Source of the DNA: JAVBMP01 sp031552195
Lineage (GTDB): Bacteria; Desulfobacterota; Desulfovibrionia; Desulfovibrionales; Desulfovibrionaceae
NCBI GenBank assembly: GCA_031552195.1
Contig: JAVBMT010000029.1
Location: 1-62,258, forward strand
DNA: 62,258 bases
Reading direction: 5' to 3'
The translations under genes and the position numbers were made by a program. Positions 17,955 through 27,833 of this stretch are shown here, one piece after another. The notes below the pieces were generated by a model. That model was not told the origin of the DNA and searched no databases. It was given only the letters and a program-made list of their open reading frames with translations. Numbering within the stretch: the stretch's first letter is position 1; every line of letters starts with the position of its first letter.

Positions 17955-18878
17955 TCATATTTTATTGCCGCAGCCCAGCACTTTGCTCATTTTATGGCGT
18001 ACCATCTCCTTGACGGCTTCGCGGGCCAGCTTGAGATAGCCGCGCGGGTCGAATTCTTCCGGCTTTTCCATGAAAAACTTACGGATGCTGCCGGTCATGG
18101 CGAGACGGATGTCGGTGTCTATGTTGATTTTGCAGACGCCGTAGGTGGAAGCCTTACGCAGAAGGTCTTCCGAAACGCCCTTGGCGCCGCCGACCTTGCC
18201 GCCGTATTTATTGACCATGTCCACAAATTCCTGCGGAACGCTGGAAGCGCCGTGCAGAACCAGCGGAAAACCGGGCAGCTTGCTGGTGATGATTTCAAGG
18301 CGGGGGAAATCCAGCTTGGCGTCGCCGCTGAATTTATACGCGCCGTGGCTGGTGCCTATGGCAATGGCCAGAGAGTCGCAGCCGCTGCGTTTCACGAAAT
18401 CGACCGCCTGATCCGGGTCGGTGTAAATGGAATGTTCAGAGCTGACTTCGTCTTCAACACCGGCAAGGCGGCCAAGTTCGGCCTCAACCCATACCCCGCG
18501 CGGGTGGGCGTATTCCACAACCTGACGGGTAAGAGCGATATTTTCTTCGTAGGGAAGGTGCGAACCGTCTATCATTACGGAAGTGAAGCCGCCGTCTATG
18601 CAGTCTTTGCAGATCTGGAAGTCTGCGCCGTGGTCGAGGTGAAGCACCACCGGCAAGTCGCTTTCCAGCAGCGCGGCCTCAATAAGCTTTACTATATAAT
18701 TCTGCCCGGCGTATTTTCTTGCTCCGGCGGAAACCTGCAGGATAACCGGCGATTTTTCTTCCGCCGCGGCCTGCATTATGCCTTGAACGATTTCCATGTT
18801 GTTCACGTTAAACGCGCCGACGGCGTAGCCTTCTTTATAGGCGCGCTCAAACATCTCTTTCGGTCCGACTAAAGGCAT
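17955..18878 (-). CDS. fba: Fructose-bisphosphate aldolase, class II
   Basis: 307 aa from the chosen start. A zinc-dependent aldolase of glycolysis and gluconeogenesis. Residues 1-30 (MPLVGPKEMFERAYKEG, then GAFNVNN) are the family start. The metal and substrate motifs HLDHG (about 80-84), GFTSVMIDGSHLPYEENI and the later VLHGASSVP and KINIDTDIR are all present. The ATG at 18878 has AGGAG 7 bases upstream. The open frame runs 34 codons further upstream, but that part would overlap the likely promoter at 18952-18980. Confidence 0.95.
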   Translation of the reverse strand: MPLVGPKEMFERAYKEGYAVGAFNVNNMEIVQGIMQAAAEEKSPVILQVSAGARKYAGQNYIVKLIEAALLESDLPVVLHLDHGADFQICKDCIDGGFTSVMIDGSHLPYEENIALTRQVVEYAHPRGVWVEAELGRLAGVEDEVSSEHSIYTDPDQAVDFVKRSGCDSLAIAIGTSHGAYKFSGDAKLDFPRLEIITSKLPGFPLVLHGASSVPQEFVDMVNKYGGKVGGAKGVSEDLLRKASTYGVCKINIDTDIRLAMTGSIRKFFMEKPEEFDPRGYLKLAREAVKEMVRHKMSKVLGCGNKI

Positions 18879-18951
18879 ATGGAAGCTCCTCATGCTGAAA
18901 GTTTGCCGGAGCCGGAGGCCGTTAAGGCCGCCTGTTCCCCGTAATGAACAA

Positions 18952-18980
18952 ACTATAAACAAATGTGATGAAAAAATCAA
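18952..18980 (-). promoter_or_regulatory. Sigma-70 type promoter of fba
   Basis: On the minus strand TTGATT, a 17-base spacer, then TATAGT, about 75 bases before the fba start. Good match and ideal spacing. Confidence 0.6.
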
Positions 18981-19137
18981 AGATAATTAGACGCGCCCGA
19001 ATGAAATTCGGTCTTCAAAATATTTCCTCCGCAAAATTCTGGCATATTTTGCGAACCGGCGCGATCACGCAAGGCGGCATTCCCGGCGTCTTCCCGTTCA
19101 GCATGCCCGGAGGGCAGGTCTTGCCGCGCGGCAGGAT

Positions 19138-22100
19138 TCAGTAATCCTTTTTCCAGCCGATGCCGATTTCGCTGGAAGTGCTGGTGGTGCGCCCTTCAAG
19201 GTTCAGGTTGGGCAAAAGCTCCACTTCCACCCTCACCCCGGTGCTGTCCTGGGTGGCCCCCTGCTCCACGCCTATATAAATGCTGTCATTCACATACTTT
19301 CCGGCTTCAAGGGTTGGAGCGGCCTCTCCGCCGCCGCTTTTGCCTCCAGGGCGTTCAGCCCCCAAGGCGCTCGCGTCCACAGAGCTGCGCCTGTCATCCC
19401 CCTCCTGGTCGGCGCTGCCGAGGCGCAGCACGTCAAGCCCCAGGGTTTTGCGCATTCCGGCAAGCGGGTTCATAGCGCCGCCGCCGCCGGCGAGGTCGCG
19501 CAATCCGGCCGCCAGTTGAATCATCTCGAAACGGCTCAGGCTGGATACGTCTTTTCCGAACAAAACCCGCGACAAAACTTCATCCTGCGGCAAGGGTGGG
19601 CGGCTTTCCAGCGCCAAGGTAGGTTTGGAAGCCGATCCACCGGCTTTTATCACAGCCTCAAATCCGGAATTTTCATATACAAGCTCCAGATTAATGCCCG
19701 GGTTTATCTTGCCGCCGCCGGCAAAGGTGATTTCCCCGCCCGCGAAGGTGAAAGTTTTAGAGAGAATATCCAGGTAACCGCGCACGGGTTTCAGGCTGCC
19801 GGTCAAGGCAGGCTTCTTCAGTGGTCCCTCCAGGCGCAGAAGGCCGCCCCATTCGCTTTCAAGCCCCATTCCGCGTATGAAAAACTGCCTCGGAATGTTG
19901 ATTGAAATGTCGCAAAGCGGCCCGGCGTCCGGCTCCGCCGCTTCCGCCGTTCCGCCCTCTATTTCCAGGGTGCGCACGGAAGAAGACATTCCGGGAAGGA
20001 TCTGGAACTCGCCCCGCTCCACTTCGAGGGTGGCGGTAATTTCAGGCGCGGAGAGCTGGCCGTTTACGCTGAAGATGCCGGAAAGCATCAAGGAAAGGTC
20101 TTCCCGCTGCAGGGGGCTGAGGTGATTAAACTGCCCCCGCAGTGACAGTTCGCCTTCCGGTGAGGAACCGGAACTTAAAAGCCCTTGAAGGGCTAAAGTT
20201 CCGCCTTTGCCGTCTGCCGCGGACAGGACGGCCCTGAATGGTTCTTCCGGTTTGCTTGCGGCCTCGATATTTATATCCGTAAGCAAAATTCCGAGCAGGT
20301 GATCCTCATATTGCCCGTCCGCCAGAAAGAATTCGGCCTGCGTTCGCGGAGCGTTCAACGTTCCGTGAATTCTGGCGTTCAGAATCGAGCGCCCGCTCAA
20401 AAAACGGTCAGGCAGGGGAACGGCTTGCCAGATACGGCTTATCGGCCCTTCCCACTTCAGGCTGGCCCCCAGCGGAACGCCGCTTTCCGGCGCCGGAAAA
20501 CCGCTGTTAAGGCGCAAAGGCAGGGAGGCGGCCAAAGTACCCGGCCAGACAGGGGCGGGGCCGGTTTCGCTTTTTTCCGTTTGCCCGGAACCCGAAGAGA
20601 CGGGCTGGCCGAAACCTCCGTTCACGTTCAGCCAGAATATTCCCGGAACGCGGCGCAAACCGAAACCGGCCCCGCCTAAAGAGGCAAGCGGATCAGGAGA
20701 AAGGTCGGCCCGCAAGGCCAGGGCCAAAGGCTCGCCGCCTTTATGCCCGTCATCCAGCAGGGCTTCGATCGTTCCTGCACCCCGCACGGATTGCCCCTTG
20801 CCGGAAGCCTCAAGCGCCAAATTCACAACTCCGCCCGGCAAAGGCGAGTCCGTCAGCAGGGCCAGGGTTTTCAGGGAAAACTTGCGTAACGAGGCCGCAA
20901 CGTTGAACGCGTCGCCGCTGAAATCCGCGTCCGCCCGCAGGGTTCCTCCAGGAGCAAGTTCAAGCTGCAGGCCCTTAAGGCTGAATCCCTGGCTGAAACT
21001 GAGGCGGGCCGGGGCGCTGAGCTTCAACCCGGTTTCTTTTTCCGGAAAAGAGAGAGAAAATTTGTTCAGAACGGCTTCGGATTTTTTCAAGCTGTAAACG
21101 CCGCTGCATCCGGCCCGTTCATATTGGCCGCCGGTTTTTCCAGGCGCTCCTTTCAGGCGGTCTTGCATGACCAGCGTGAAAACGCCGTTTTCCGCATCGC
21201 CCCTGACCTGGAGTGAAGAGTTTTGCCAGCGTAAAAGCCCGGCCAGCCCGGAACCGCTTTGCAGGGTGAAGTCGATTTCCGGCGCCTGCGGCGTTCCCGC
21301 AAATTCGAGCCTTCCCTCGGCCTTGCGCAGGCTGAACAGCGGCGGAGAGCCCTGATCAAACGGGTCAGACGGGCCGGGCAGTGAAAAATCATCCAGGCTG
21401 AAACGGGCGCTGACCTTTTGCCGCCCGCCGCCGGACGACATATCCGCCGTGAATTTCGCCGGGCCGCCGCGCAAGGGGCGCCCCAACACGGCGGACAAGC
21501 CTTCCCATCGCTCCAGAGAGGCGTTTATGCGCCCGTTCATGGCCAGGCGGGAAACGGGCGGGCCGCTTCCTCCGCCCAGTTCGCCGTTCACCTCTCCGTC
21601 CATATCCAGACCGGCTCCGGAAAGACGCAAATTCCGTAAACTGAAAGCCGTTTTATTTTCCGCAACAAGGCTTTGCCAGTCAACTTCCAACAGCATCGGC
21701 CCGGCTGGGCCGGACCCCACGGAGGCGGAAAGCCTGCCGGAAAGATCGATGTTTTGAGCGGGGGCGTTCGGGCCGGCCTTGTCACGCAGAACCATGTCCA
21801 ACTGGAGTGAGCCTTGTTTAAATTCTCCGCCTGGGCCGGAAATATTCGGAGCGTCCGCTTTAAGCGCGGCCTTCAGGTCGCCCGGCGTTCCGGAAAAATT
21901 GAGGTCAAGGGCGAGGGGGCCGGAAAAATCGCCTGATAACGCCTTAATATCTTTAAGGCGCAACGCGAACCCGCCCCGCAAGCGGGCGTTTTCCATAACA
22001 GCGCCGTCCGCGCGGAACGGCGGCAGGTAAGCGGCCCGGCCTTTGAGAGACAGCCCGCCGGAATCCGCTTCCGCAAGAATGAGGGAAAAAGCGCCGCGTT

Positions 22101-24069
22101 CCGGTTTTTGGGCGCCGGAATCCGCTCTGTCGGAACCTTGGCCGGTGGCCTCCCGGTTGCCGGAAGAAAAATCGCCCAAGCGCAGTTCGCCTTGCAGATG
22201 AAGGGCATTCCCCAGAAGTTCGCTCAAAAACCGGTCGGGCCAGAGCAAATCCTGCCCGGAGAGATCGAAAGAAAGCAACTGAACGCCGTCAGAGGGCAGT
22301 GACGGCGCGATCTCATCAGACGTTTGCCCGTTCTCGCCACGCTCTGACAGCAGGTTCACAGCAACGGGCGGAACATCAAAGTCGACCGTAAGGTTCAGCT
22401 TGCCCCCAAAAGGTTTTTCCGCTTCCGTTCCTGCCAGAAAAGACGCGGCGGCAAGCTGCCAGAAACCGCCTTCAGCCGCGTTTACGGCAAGCCGGCCCTT
22501 AACCGGGCCGCCTTGCCGGCCGTAGGCGGCTTCACCCGTAACGCTCAACCCCAACCCTTCGAGTTTCAGGGCATTTACATCAAGGCTTTTTTCATTTTTA
22601 GCAATGGAGAGGAAATAGTCGAGTCTCTGCGCCTCGTTGCCCGGAAGCAGCCCGTCAAGAGGAACGACGGCGCAAAATCCGCCCGCTTCAAGCCCGGCCG
22701 CTCCAACGGCGGGCGCGGAAAGGGCGAAACGGCCGGAAAATTCAACCGAACGCAGAGGCAAGGAATGGACGCCCGGCACGCCTAGATCCTGAAAATCCGG
22801 AATAAGGGCGTGGGCTTCCAGCGTAAGGCCCAAGCCGCCGCCCTCTTCCATTTGAAGGGATATTTCCGGCAAGGACAAATTCCAGCGCCAGCTTTCCAGC
22901 TTGGCGGTTCCGGATATATTCCGGCCCAGCGCCGCAAGCCCGGCGCGCAGGCGCGGGTTGCCGCCCAGCAAATCGCGCAGGTATTGCTCGCTTCGGAAAC
23001 CGAGCCCGGCCGCCGCGTCCAGTTGAAGCGACCATTGCGGGTTATTGACGAAATCCGCCAGCAGGTTTCCGGTCATGGCCCGCAGGCCGATATCCGCCCG
23101 CAAAATATATATATCGTCGGACTCACCCGGAAAATCAGGCGCGTTCAGAAAATCCGGGGACAGAGTTTCGTCCGTCAGCGAATTCAAAGCGGGAACGTCT
23201 TTGCCTTCCGGCAAAACCCGCCCCTGAAGCCTTGCCCGCCAGTTTTTCACCCCGCCAGAACCGTATAAAGACAGGGCATAAGCCGGAACGGCGTTTCCGC
23301 CGGCATTCAGCACACGCAAAAACAGGGAACCGGGAGCGGCCCGCACGGCAAGGCGCAGGTCAAGCCTGTCTTCTTCCGGCCCCGAGGTTGCGGCAAGGCG
23401 CGGCAAGGAAAGGGCAAGCTCAAACCCGCTTCCGTCCTCTTCACGCGCGAAAACCTGAAGATTGGCCGACAGCCTGCCGCTCGCCAGTTCGGCTTCTCCG
23501 GACAGGCCGATTTCCAGCGCTTCGCCTTCCGTTGTTCCGGTGATTGTTCTTTCGTAAACCCGCCCGTTTTCCAGGGTAAGGCGGGCAAGTTTCATATCAA
23601 AGGGCAAGCTTTCCAGAAAGTTGCCGGAAGAAGGTTTTTCCGCTTCCTTCTCTTCCGGTTGGGATGGCGAAAATTCCGGCAGGCGGTAAAGAACCGGCGA
23701 ACGCAATTCCGCCAGCCTGACATCCAGCACGCCGCCGATAAAGGAGCTTAAATCCAGGCCCAGGGAAAAGCTCTCCGCCTGGAGAAATACGCCTTTGGGG
23801 TCAGCCAGGCTAAGACCTTTTAATTCCAGCCGCTGCGGAAGAGGCCCGAAAAATTCGCCCCAGCCGAAACTTTCCAGGCCGATATCCAGCCCTTGTTCCG
23901 CCAGGATTTTTTTGACGTGCGAAAAAACGAAAGTTTTCGCGGAATCGCTGCGCAGCCAAAGCCCGGCCAAAACGGACAGCAAGACGAGCAAAAGCGCAAA
24001 ACCCCCGAGGAGTTTAGACGCGGTTTTAATACGGCGCGCCGCTTTTTCGCTCAACCTGAAGTCCGGCAT
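19138..24069 (-). CDS. tamB: TamB-like translocation and assembly module protein
   Basis: 1643 aa. TamB spans the periplasm as a long beta-taco groove and, with TamA, supports outer-membrane protein insertion or phospholipid transport. One N-terminal membrane anchor (about 17-38) is followed by more than 1,200 residues of repetitive beta-rich sequence with alternating hydrophobics. The conserved TamB C-terminal domain (about 1280-1643) includes LSGIFSVNGQLSAPEIT and RPPLPQDEVLSRVLFGK. It ends in an aromatic residue (Tyr) like outer-membrane-associated proteins. The gene is 138 bases downstream of tamA on the same strand, so the two probably form an operon. Confidence 0.92.
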   Translation of the reverse strand: MPDFRLSEKAARRIKTASKLLGGFALLLVLLSVLAGLWLRSDSAKTFVFSHVKKILAEQGLDIGLESFGWGEFFGPLPQRLELKGLSLADPKGVFLQAESFSLGLDLSSFIGGVLDVRLAELRSPVLYRLPEFSPSQPEEKEAEKPSSGNFLESLPFDMKLARLTLENGRVYERTITGTTEGEALEIGLSGEAELASGRLSANLQVFAREEDGSGFELALSLPRLAATSGPEEDRLDLRLAVRAAPGSLFLRVLNAGGNAVPAYALSLYGSGGVKNWRARLQGRVLPEGKDVPALNSLTDETLSPDFLNAPDFPGESDDIYILRADIGLRAMTGNLLADFVNNPQWSLQLDAAAGLGFRSEQYLRDLLGGNPRLRAGLAALGRNISGTAKLESWRWNLSLPEISLQMEEGGGLGLTLEAHALIPDFQDLGVPGVHSLPLRSVEFSGRFALSAPAVGAAGLEAGGFCAVVPLDGLLPGNEAQRLDYFLSIAKNEKSLDVNALKLEGLGLSVTGEAAYGRQGGPVKGRLAVNAAEGGFWQLAAASFLAGTEAEKPFGGKLNLTVDFDVPPVAVNLLSERGENGQTSDEIAPSLPSDGVQLLSFDLSGQDLLWPDRFLSELLGNALHLQGELRLGDFSSGNREATGQGSDRADSGAQKPERGAFSLILAEADSGGLSLKGRAAYLPPFRADGAVMENARLRGGFALRLKDIKALSGDFSGPLALDLNFSGTPGDLKAALKADAPNISGPGGEFKQGSLQLDMVLRDKAGPNAPAQNIDLSGRLSASVGSGPAGPMLLEVDWQSLVAENKTAFSLRNLRLSGAGLDMDGEVNGELGGGSGPPVSRLAMNGRINASLERWEGLSAVLGRPLRGGPAKFTADMSSGGGRQKVSARFSLDDFSLPGPSDPFDQGSPPLFSLRKAEGRLEFAGTPQAPEIDFTLQSGSGLAGLLRWQNSSLQVRGDAENGVFTLVMQDRLKGAPGKTGGQYERAGCSGVYSLKKSEAVLNKFSLSFPEKETGLKLSAPARLSFSQGFSLKGLQLELAPGGTLRADADFSGDAFNVAASLRKFSLKTLALLTDSPLPGGVVNLALEASGKGQSVRGAGTIEALLDDGHKGGEPLALALRADLSPDPLASLGGAGFGLRRVPGIFWLNVNGGFGQPVSSGSGQTEKSETGPAPVWPGTLAASLPLRLNSGFPAPESGVPLGASLKWEGPISRIWQAVPLPDRFLSGRSILNARIHGTLNAPRTQAEFFLADGQYEDHLLGILLTDINIEAASKPEEPFRAVLSAADGKGGTLALQGLLSSGSSPEGELSLRGQFNHLSPLQREDLSLMLSGIFSVNGQLSAPEITATLEVERGEFQILPGMSSSVRTLEIEGGTAEAAEPDAGPLCDISINIPRQFFIRGMGLESEWGGLLRLEGPLKKPALTGSLKPVRGYLDILSKTFTFAGGEITFAGGGKINPGINLELVYENSGFEAVIKAGGSASKPTLALESRPPLPQDEVLSRVLFGKDVSSLSRFEMIQLAAGLRDLAGGGGAMNPLAGMRKTLGLDVLRLGSADQEGDDRRSSVDASALGAERPGGKSGGGEAAPTLEAGKYVNDSIYIGVEQGATQDSTGVRVEVELLPNLNLEGRTTSTSSEIGIGWKKDY

Positions 24070-24207
24070 CTGGTTACTTTCCGGTTAAATGTTTTATCCG
24101 GCACTCAAATTCAAAAAATGATTCAGTCGAAGCGGAACGCCCCGCCCGCTTGCGCGCGCCCGCCGCGCGGCAGACTGATCCGTTTGGCCTTTTCAAAGGC
24201 GAAAGGC

Positions 24208-26511
24208 TCAGAAACTCTGCCCTATGCTGATGTAAACCTGTAATCTGTCGTCATCATCGCGCGGGTTCAGCGGAGTGGCGAGGTCAATGCGCACCGGGCC
24301 TATGGCCGTGTAATAGCGCAAACCGAGCCCGGCTCCCCACTGCAAACCGCCGCTCAAACCGGAATCGAAATTTTCGCTTACGGTTCCGCCGTCCACAAAC
24401 GCGGCCATGCCCCATTCCTGGGTGAATTTATACCTGCCTTCAAGGCTGCATTCAAAAAGATAGGTTCCGCCTTCCGGGTCGTCACGGTCATTGCGCGGAC
24501 CGAGCGACTGGTATTTGTATCCGCGCACCGAACCTCCGCCCCCGCTGTAAAAGCGCGCCGTGGTCGGGGTATCCGCCGCCTTCGCCCCCCAAATTCCGCC
24601 GAACGAGGTCCGGGCGGCCAGAACGAACTTGTCTTCACCCGCCAGCGGGTAAAAAACCGAGGCGTCAAGACGGCTGCGGATAATGTCGAAGTTGCCGTTA
24701 TATTCCCCCCCATAAGGCCCGACGGAAAAAAGCAGCTTCATGCCGCTGGTTGCGTTCAGGGGATTTTGCGTGCTGTTATAAGCCAGGCCGAGGGGAAAGC
24801 CCCACATGTAATAGGAATGCCGTTCTTTTTCCGGTTCCTTTACATCACCGCCCTCCAGGCTTGCCTTCAGGCTGCCCGTCCAACGGCTGGCCAAACGGCG
24901 GTCAAGGCCGATATAGGCCTGCCCGGCGCTTATCCGGTAGGCGTCCGTATCCTGGTGCAGCAGGGCGGCGTGGGCGGTAAAATCCTGCTTTGGATCAAAA
25001 AAATAAGGCTGGCGGAAGTCAGCGCTTATTTCCTGCAAATCAGTCCACACCGGGGCTTCAACGCGCAATTTTCCGCCGCTTCCCGTGATGTTGCGGTGTT
25101 CCCAGTAAGCTTGCAGCCCTGGGCCGAGGTCGGAATTATATTTCAGCGATCCGCCGACCGTGCGCTCCGGAAGCCCCTCAAGCGTGAGCAGAACCGGGCG
25201 GACGAACGCCTCGCCCGCTTCCTGCTCTTCCGGAGCGGCGGCAACCGGCGCGGGCTTTATGTCTATGCTTCTGAACAGGCCGCTCTGGCGCAAAGATTCC
25301 TGATACGCCTCCACCAGTTCCTGATTCCAGGGCTGCCCCTTCTTCCAGTTTTGCTTTGCCTTGAGGTAGCCCAGGCTGACGTTAGGCTCTCCCCCCGGGC
25401 GCAAATCTCCCATGCGTATGAACTCTCCAGGGTTCAGGCGCAGGGTTGCGTCGAGGGTGCGCGTCGAACGGTCGATCACATAGCGGGTGGATACCATGGC
25501 CGCAAAAGGATAGCCGTTATTATGAAAAGCCGCCAGAACGCGATCAGCCGCGTCAAGCACGTCTCCGGCCACAGCCGGGGCTCCGGCGGCCAGCCCCACG
25601 TCTTCCAGAGATTTCGGCAGAGGAGGCGGTATAAACCGGTTTAAGGAGGCTTTGGCCTGGGCCTTTTCGCCTGGCTGGTTCAGGGGCGAACTCATGTGGG
25701 AGTCGTCAGGGGCGGAAGGAAGGGCGGAAGGAAGGGCGGAAGGCGCGCAAAGCAGGGCCAACATTTCTTCCGGCAAGGGCATTACGGGTTTGCCGTCGGC
25801 AAAAACCGCCACGCAAGCCTTGCCGACTATTTCAACCTCGGTTTTACCCATGCCGTAGCGCGGCCCAGGCAGGAAATCCACATGAACGAGAACCTTTTTG
25901 CCGCCCGGACCGGCTTCGCCTTTAACCCCCGGGGGGCCGCCAGGTTCCTCTCCGCCTCTTTCCGCGCTTCCCGGAGCTTCAATCCGCCCTTCCACCGTGC
26001 CGGAATAGTAACCGTAACTTTGCAGAATTTTCTTCGCGTCCTGCAGCGAGGCGTTCAGGCGCTGTTCCAGCCCGGTCAGGGTTTCAGGCGGGCCGAGTGT
26101 GTAAAGGTTGCTGGTTTTGGCGAAGGTTTCGGCCAGTTCCGGCGCGTCAGGCGAGTTCACGATAACTTCGTAACGTATGCCCGGCGCGGAAGGCGCGGCT
26201 TTGCCGGGCGCTTCAGGCCGCCCGCCGGGAAGGTCGCCGGGCCGGTTGCCGGACGGGCTTCCCGGTCTTTTATCCCCCAGGCTGCCCGGCGTATCATCCG
26301 TCAAAACGTTTCGGGCGGAAGGCGTTTTCAGCGAAGCCGGCAAAGAAGGAGCGGTAATGGGACCGTCTGGGTCGGAGGCGACTATCGGGGAAGGTTTGTC
26401 ATAAACGGATACGTTTTCTTCAGGAAACAGAACCGCCGAACGCTGCCCGGAGCAAGCGGCAAGCGCGGCCGCCAACCCCAGAAGAAGCAATACGGACAAA
26501 ATTCTGGACAA
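24208..26511 (-). CDS. tamA: TamA-like Omp85 outer-membrane protein with lipobox
   Basis: 767 aa Omp85-family barrel, partner of TamB. The signal sequence ends in LAAALAAC-SG, a lipobox with the modifiable Cys at residue 20. This is unusual for proteobacterial TamA and recalls the lipoprotein form TamL of Bacteroidetes. A low-complexity stretch (about 45-115) and POTRA-like modules (about 115-450) precede the C-terminal barrel (about 475-767), with YSGGGGSVRGYKYQSLGP as the Omp85 motif and a final Phe. The start is TTG with GGGGGA about 6 bases upstream; no in-frame ATG exists upstream. A 12-bp tandem repeat lies in the coding sequence. Confidence 0.88.
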   Translation of the reverse strand: MSRILSVLLLLGLAAALAACSGQRSAVLFPEENVSVYDKPSPIVASDPDGPITAPSLPASLKTPSARNVLTDDTPGSLGDKRPGSPSGNRPGDLPGGRPEAPGKAAPSAPGIRYEVIVNSPDAPELAETFAKTSNLYTLGPPETLTGLEQRLNASLQDAKKILQSYGYYSGTVEGRIEAPGSAERGGEEPGGPPGVKGEAGPGGKKVLVHVDFLPGPRYGMGKTEVEIVGKACVAVFADGKPVMPLPEEMLALLCAPSALPSALPSAPDDSHMSSPLNQPGEKAQAKASLNRFIPPPLPKSLEDVGLAAGAPAVAGDVLDAADRVLAAFHNNGYPFAAMVSTRYVIDRSTRTLDATLRLNPGEFIRMGDLRPGGEPNVSLGYLKAKQNWKKGQPWNQELVEAYQESLRQSGLFRSIDIKPAPVAAAPEEQEAGEAFVRPVLLTLEGLPERTVGGSLKYNSDLGPGLQAYWEHRNITGSGGKLRVEAPVWTDLQEISADFRQPYFFDPKQDFTAHAALLHQDTDAYRISAGQAYIGLDRRLASRWTGSLKASLEGGDVKEPEKERHSYYMWGFPLGLAYNSTQNPLNATSGMKLLFSVGPYGGEYNGNFDIIRSRLDASVFYPLAGEDKFVLAARTSFGGIWGAKAADTPTTARFYSGGGGSVRGYKYQSLGPRNDRDDPEGGTYLFECSLEGRYKFTQEWGMAAFVDGGTVSENFDSGLSGGLQWGAGLGLRYYTAIGPVRIDLATPLNPRDDDDRLQVYISIGQSF
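25710..25743. repeat. Three 12-bp tandem repeats inside tamA
   Basis: Unit GGGCGGAAGGAA repeated nearly three times. It encodes a repeated Ser-Ala-Leu-Pro run. The unit is a multiple of three, so copy-number change keeps the frame. Confidence 0.85.
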
Positions 26512-26640
26512 ACCGTTCCCCCACCGCCGTTACCGGCGCTTACAGCCTGTTTATAACCCGTATTCCGCGAAAACGCGCGAAGGCCGCAAAAAACGGGCGT
26601 GTATTTCCCGGAAAGGCTGCTTCCGCCCCCGAAGCGAATT

Positions 26641-27657
26641 TTAGTCGCAAGGCTCCTGCGCGCCCTCAATGCATTGCCCGATGCCGCCGTCAAGAATATT
26701 GGAAAGAGGATTGCCCGGAGACGCTCCGGGGAAGGATTGCCCGCCATGCGCAGGGGTTTGCAATTCCCCGGACTGGCCGGGTTGCCCGGCCCGGGCGGAA
26801 CTTCCCCCGGACAACGCGCGCGGGAAACCGTTTGATTGCACAACCGGCAGCGCGGTGAAGCCGCCGTGTGCCAACCTGGCTTTGTTGCGCAGCAGCTGCC
26901 ATTCCAGCAACAGGGCGCGTTTTGTGGAAATATGGTAATTCAGCCAGCCAGGCCCCTCCGCCTCTGCCAGCATTGCCGGCAGGGCCGTTTTCAGGTCCAT
27001 TCCTTCCGCAAGCATGTCTTCAAGGCGTGCTATCTTCAAAAGGTCGCCCGCTTCCTTGCTTACGGCGTAAAAGGCCGCTTTTCCGCCCAAAGCCAGCACC
27101 GCCTCCCGGCAGGCCGGGCAAGTTGGCGAAAAGTACACGGTAAACGAGCTGTTAGCCGGATTTTCCAGGCTCTTCAGCGGCACAAGCTCATTGAAGGCCG
27201 TGGCCGCGTTGGCGCAAAAAAGAACGCCCCAGATGAAAAAGACAACGCCGCTGGCGCGGGAAGGGCTGGCGGTTTTATGCATGAAATCCGGTTTGACGCG
27301 CAAAGCCAGAACCGCCAGAAAAAACAGCAGCCCCGCCCCCAGGCAGGAAACGCAAGGGGCGGAAAAAAGCATGGCCCCGAGGAAAACGGTATCAAGCGCC
27401 AGAAAAAACATGGCCGCGCCAAAGGCCAGAACACGCCTGCTCTGCAAGCTGAGCAACGCTATGAGCAGAAACGCGCCCGCTCCGAACCACCAGGGGGAAA
27501 AACCGAAAATAGTTACCTGCTTGAACAGGTTGCACCCGCTGGTGATGCAAAGGGCCTGGGAACCGCGCTCGGTAAGGGCGGTCAGGCAATAAACCAGGCC
27601 GGCAAGGGAAACCAGCAGCCCGCCCCACTGCAAAGGGGCGTTTTTGGCGTTATTCAT
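26641..27657 (-). CDS. VKOR-domain membrane protein fused to a thioredoxin-like domain
   Basis: 338 aa. Residues 1-165 hold four to five membrane helices with the VKOR cysteine pattern: a loop pair (CITSGC, about 37-42) and the redox CVSC (about 102-105). Residues 170-338 form a thioredoxin-like domain with YFSPTCPACREAV, whose CPAC is the redox pair. Such fusions reoxidise or act as DsbA/DsbB-like disulfide catalysts at the periplasmic face, coupled to quinone. The C-terminal 70 residues are Gly/Ser/Pro-rich with two late cysteines. GGAG precedes the ATG. It is just upstream of tamA, 129 bases away. Confidence 0.82.
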   Translation of the reverse strand: MNNAKNAPLQWGGLLVSLAGLVYCLTALTERGSQALCITSGCNLFKQVTIFGFSPWWFGAGAFLLIALLSLQSRRVLAFGAAMFFLALDTVFLGAMLFSAPCVSCLGAGLLFFLAVLALRVKPDFMHKTASPSRASGVVFFIWGVLFCANAATAFNELVPLKSLENPANSSFTVYFSPTCPACREAVLALGGKAAFYAVSKEAGDLLKIARLEDMLAEGMDLKTALPAMLAEAEGPGWLNYHISTKRALLLEWQLLRNKARLAHGGFTALPVVQSNGFPRALSGGSSARAGQPGQSGELQTPAHGGQSFPGASPGNPLSNILDGGIGQCIEGAQEPCD

Positions 27658-27833
27658 CTATTACTCCATATTGAGGATATGGCGGAATCAGGATTATTTC
27701 TGAGTTGAGATCTCGCGCCCGGCGAATCTGGGGAAATAAATTCCCCGCCCGGCGTCCTTAGCGATTGTATGTATCAGCCTTTTCATCTAAAATAAAGCCT
27801 CAGCCGAAAGCAAAAATTCCCGCAGAAGGCGGC

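Noticed and set aside
16661..18013. 450-codon plus-strand open frame opposite gap
   Set aside because: It is antisense to a clearly real GAPDH gene and its length is explained by the codon bias of that gene.
18879..18980. N-terminal extension of the aldolase by 34 residues
   Set aside because: The added residues have no match to class II aldolases and the region carries the promoter; the ATG at 18878 has a good ribosome site.
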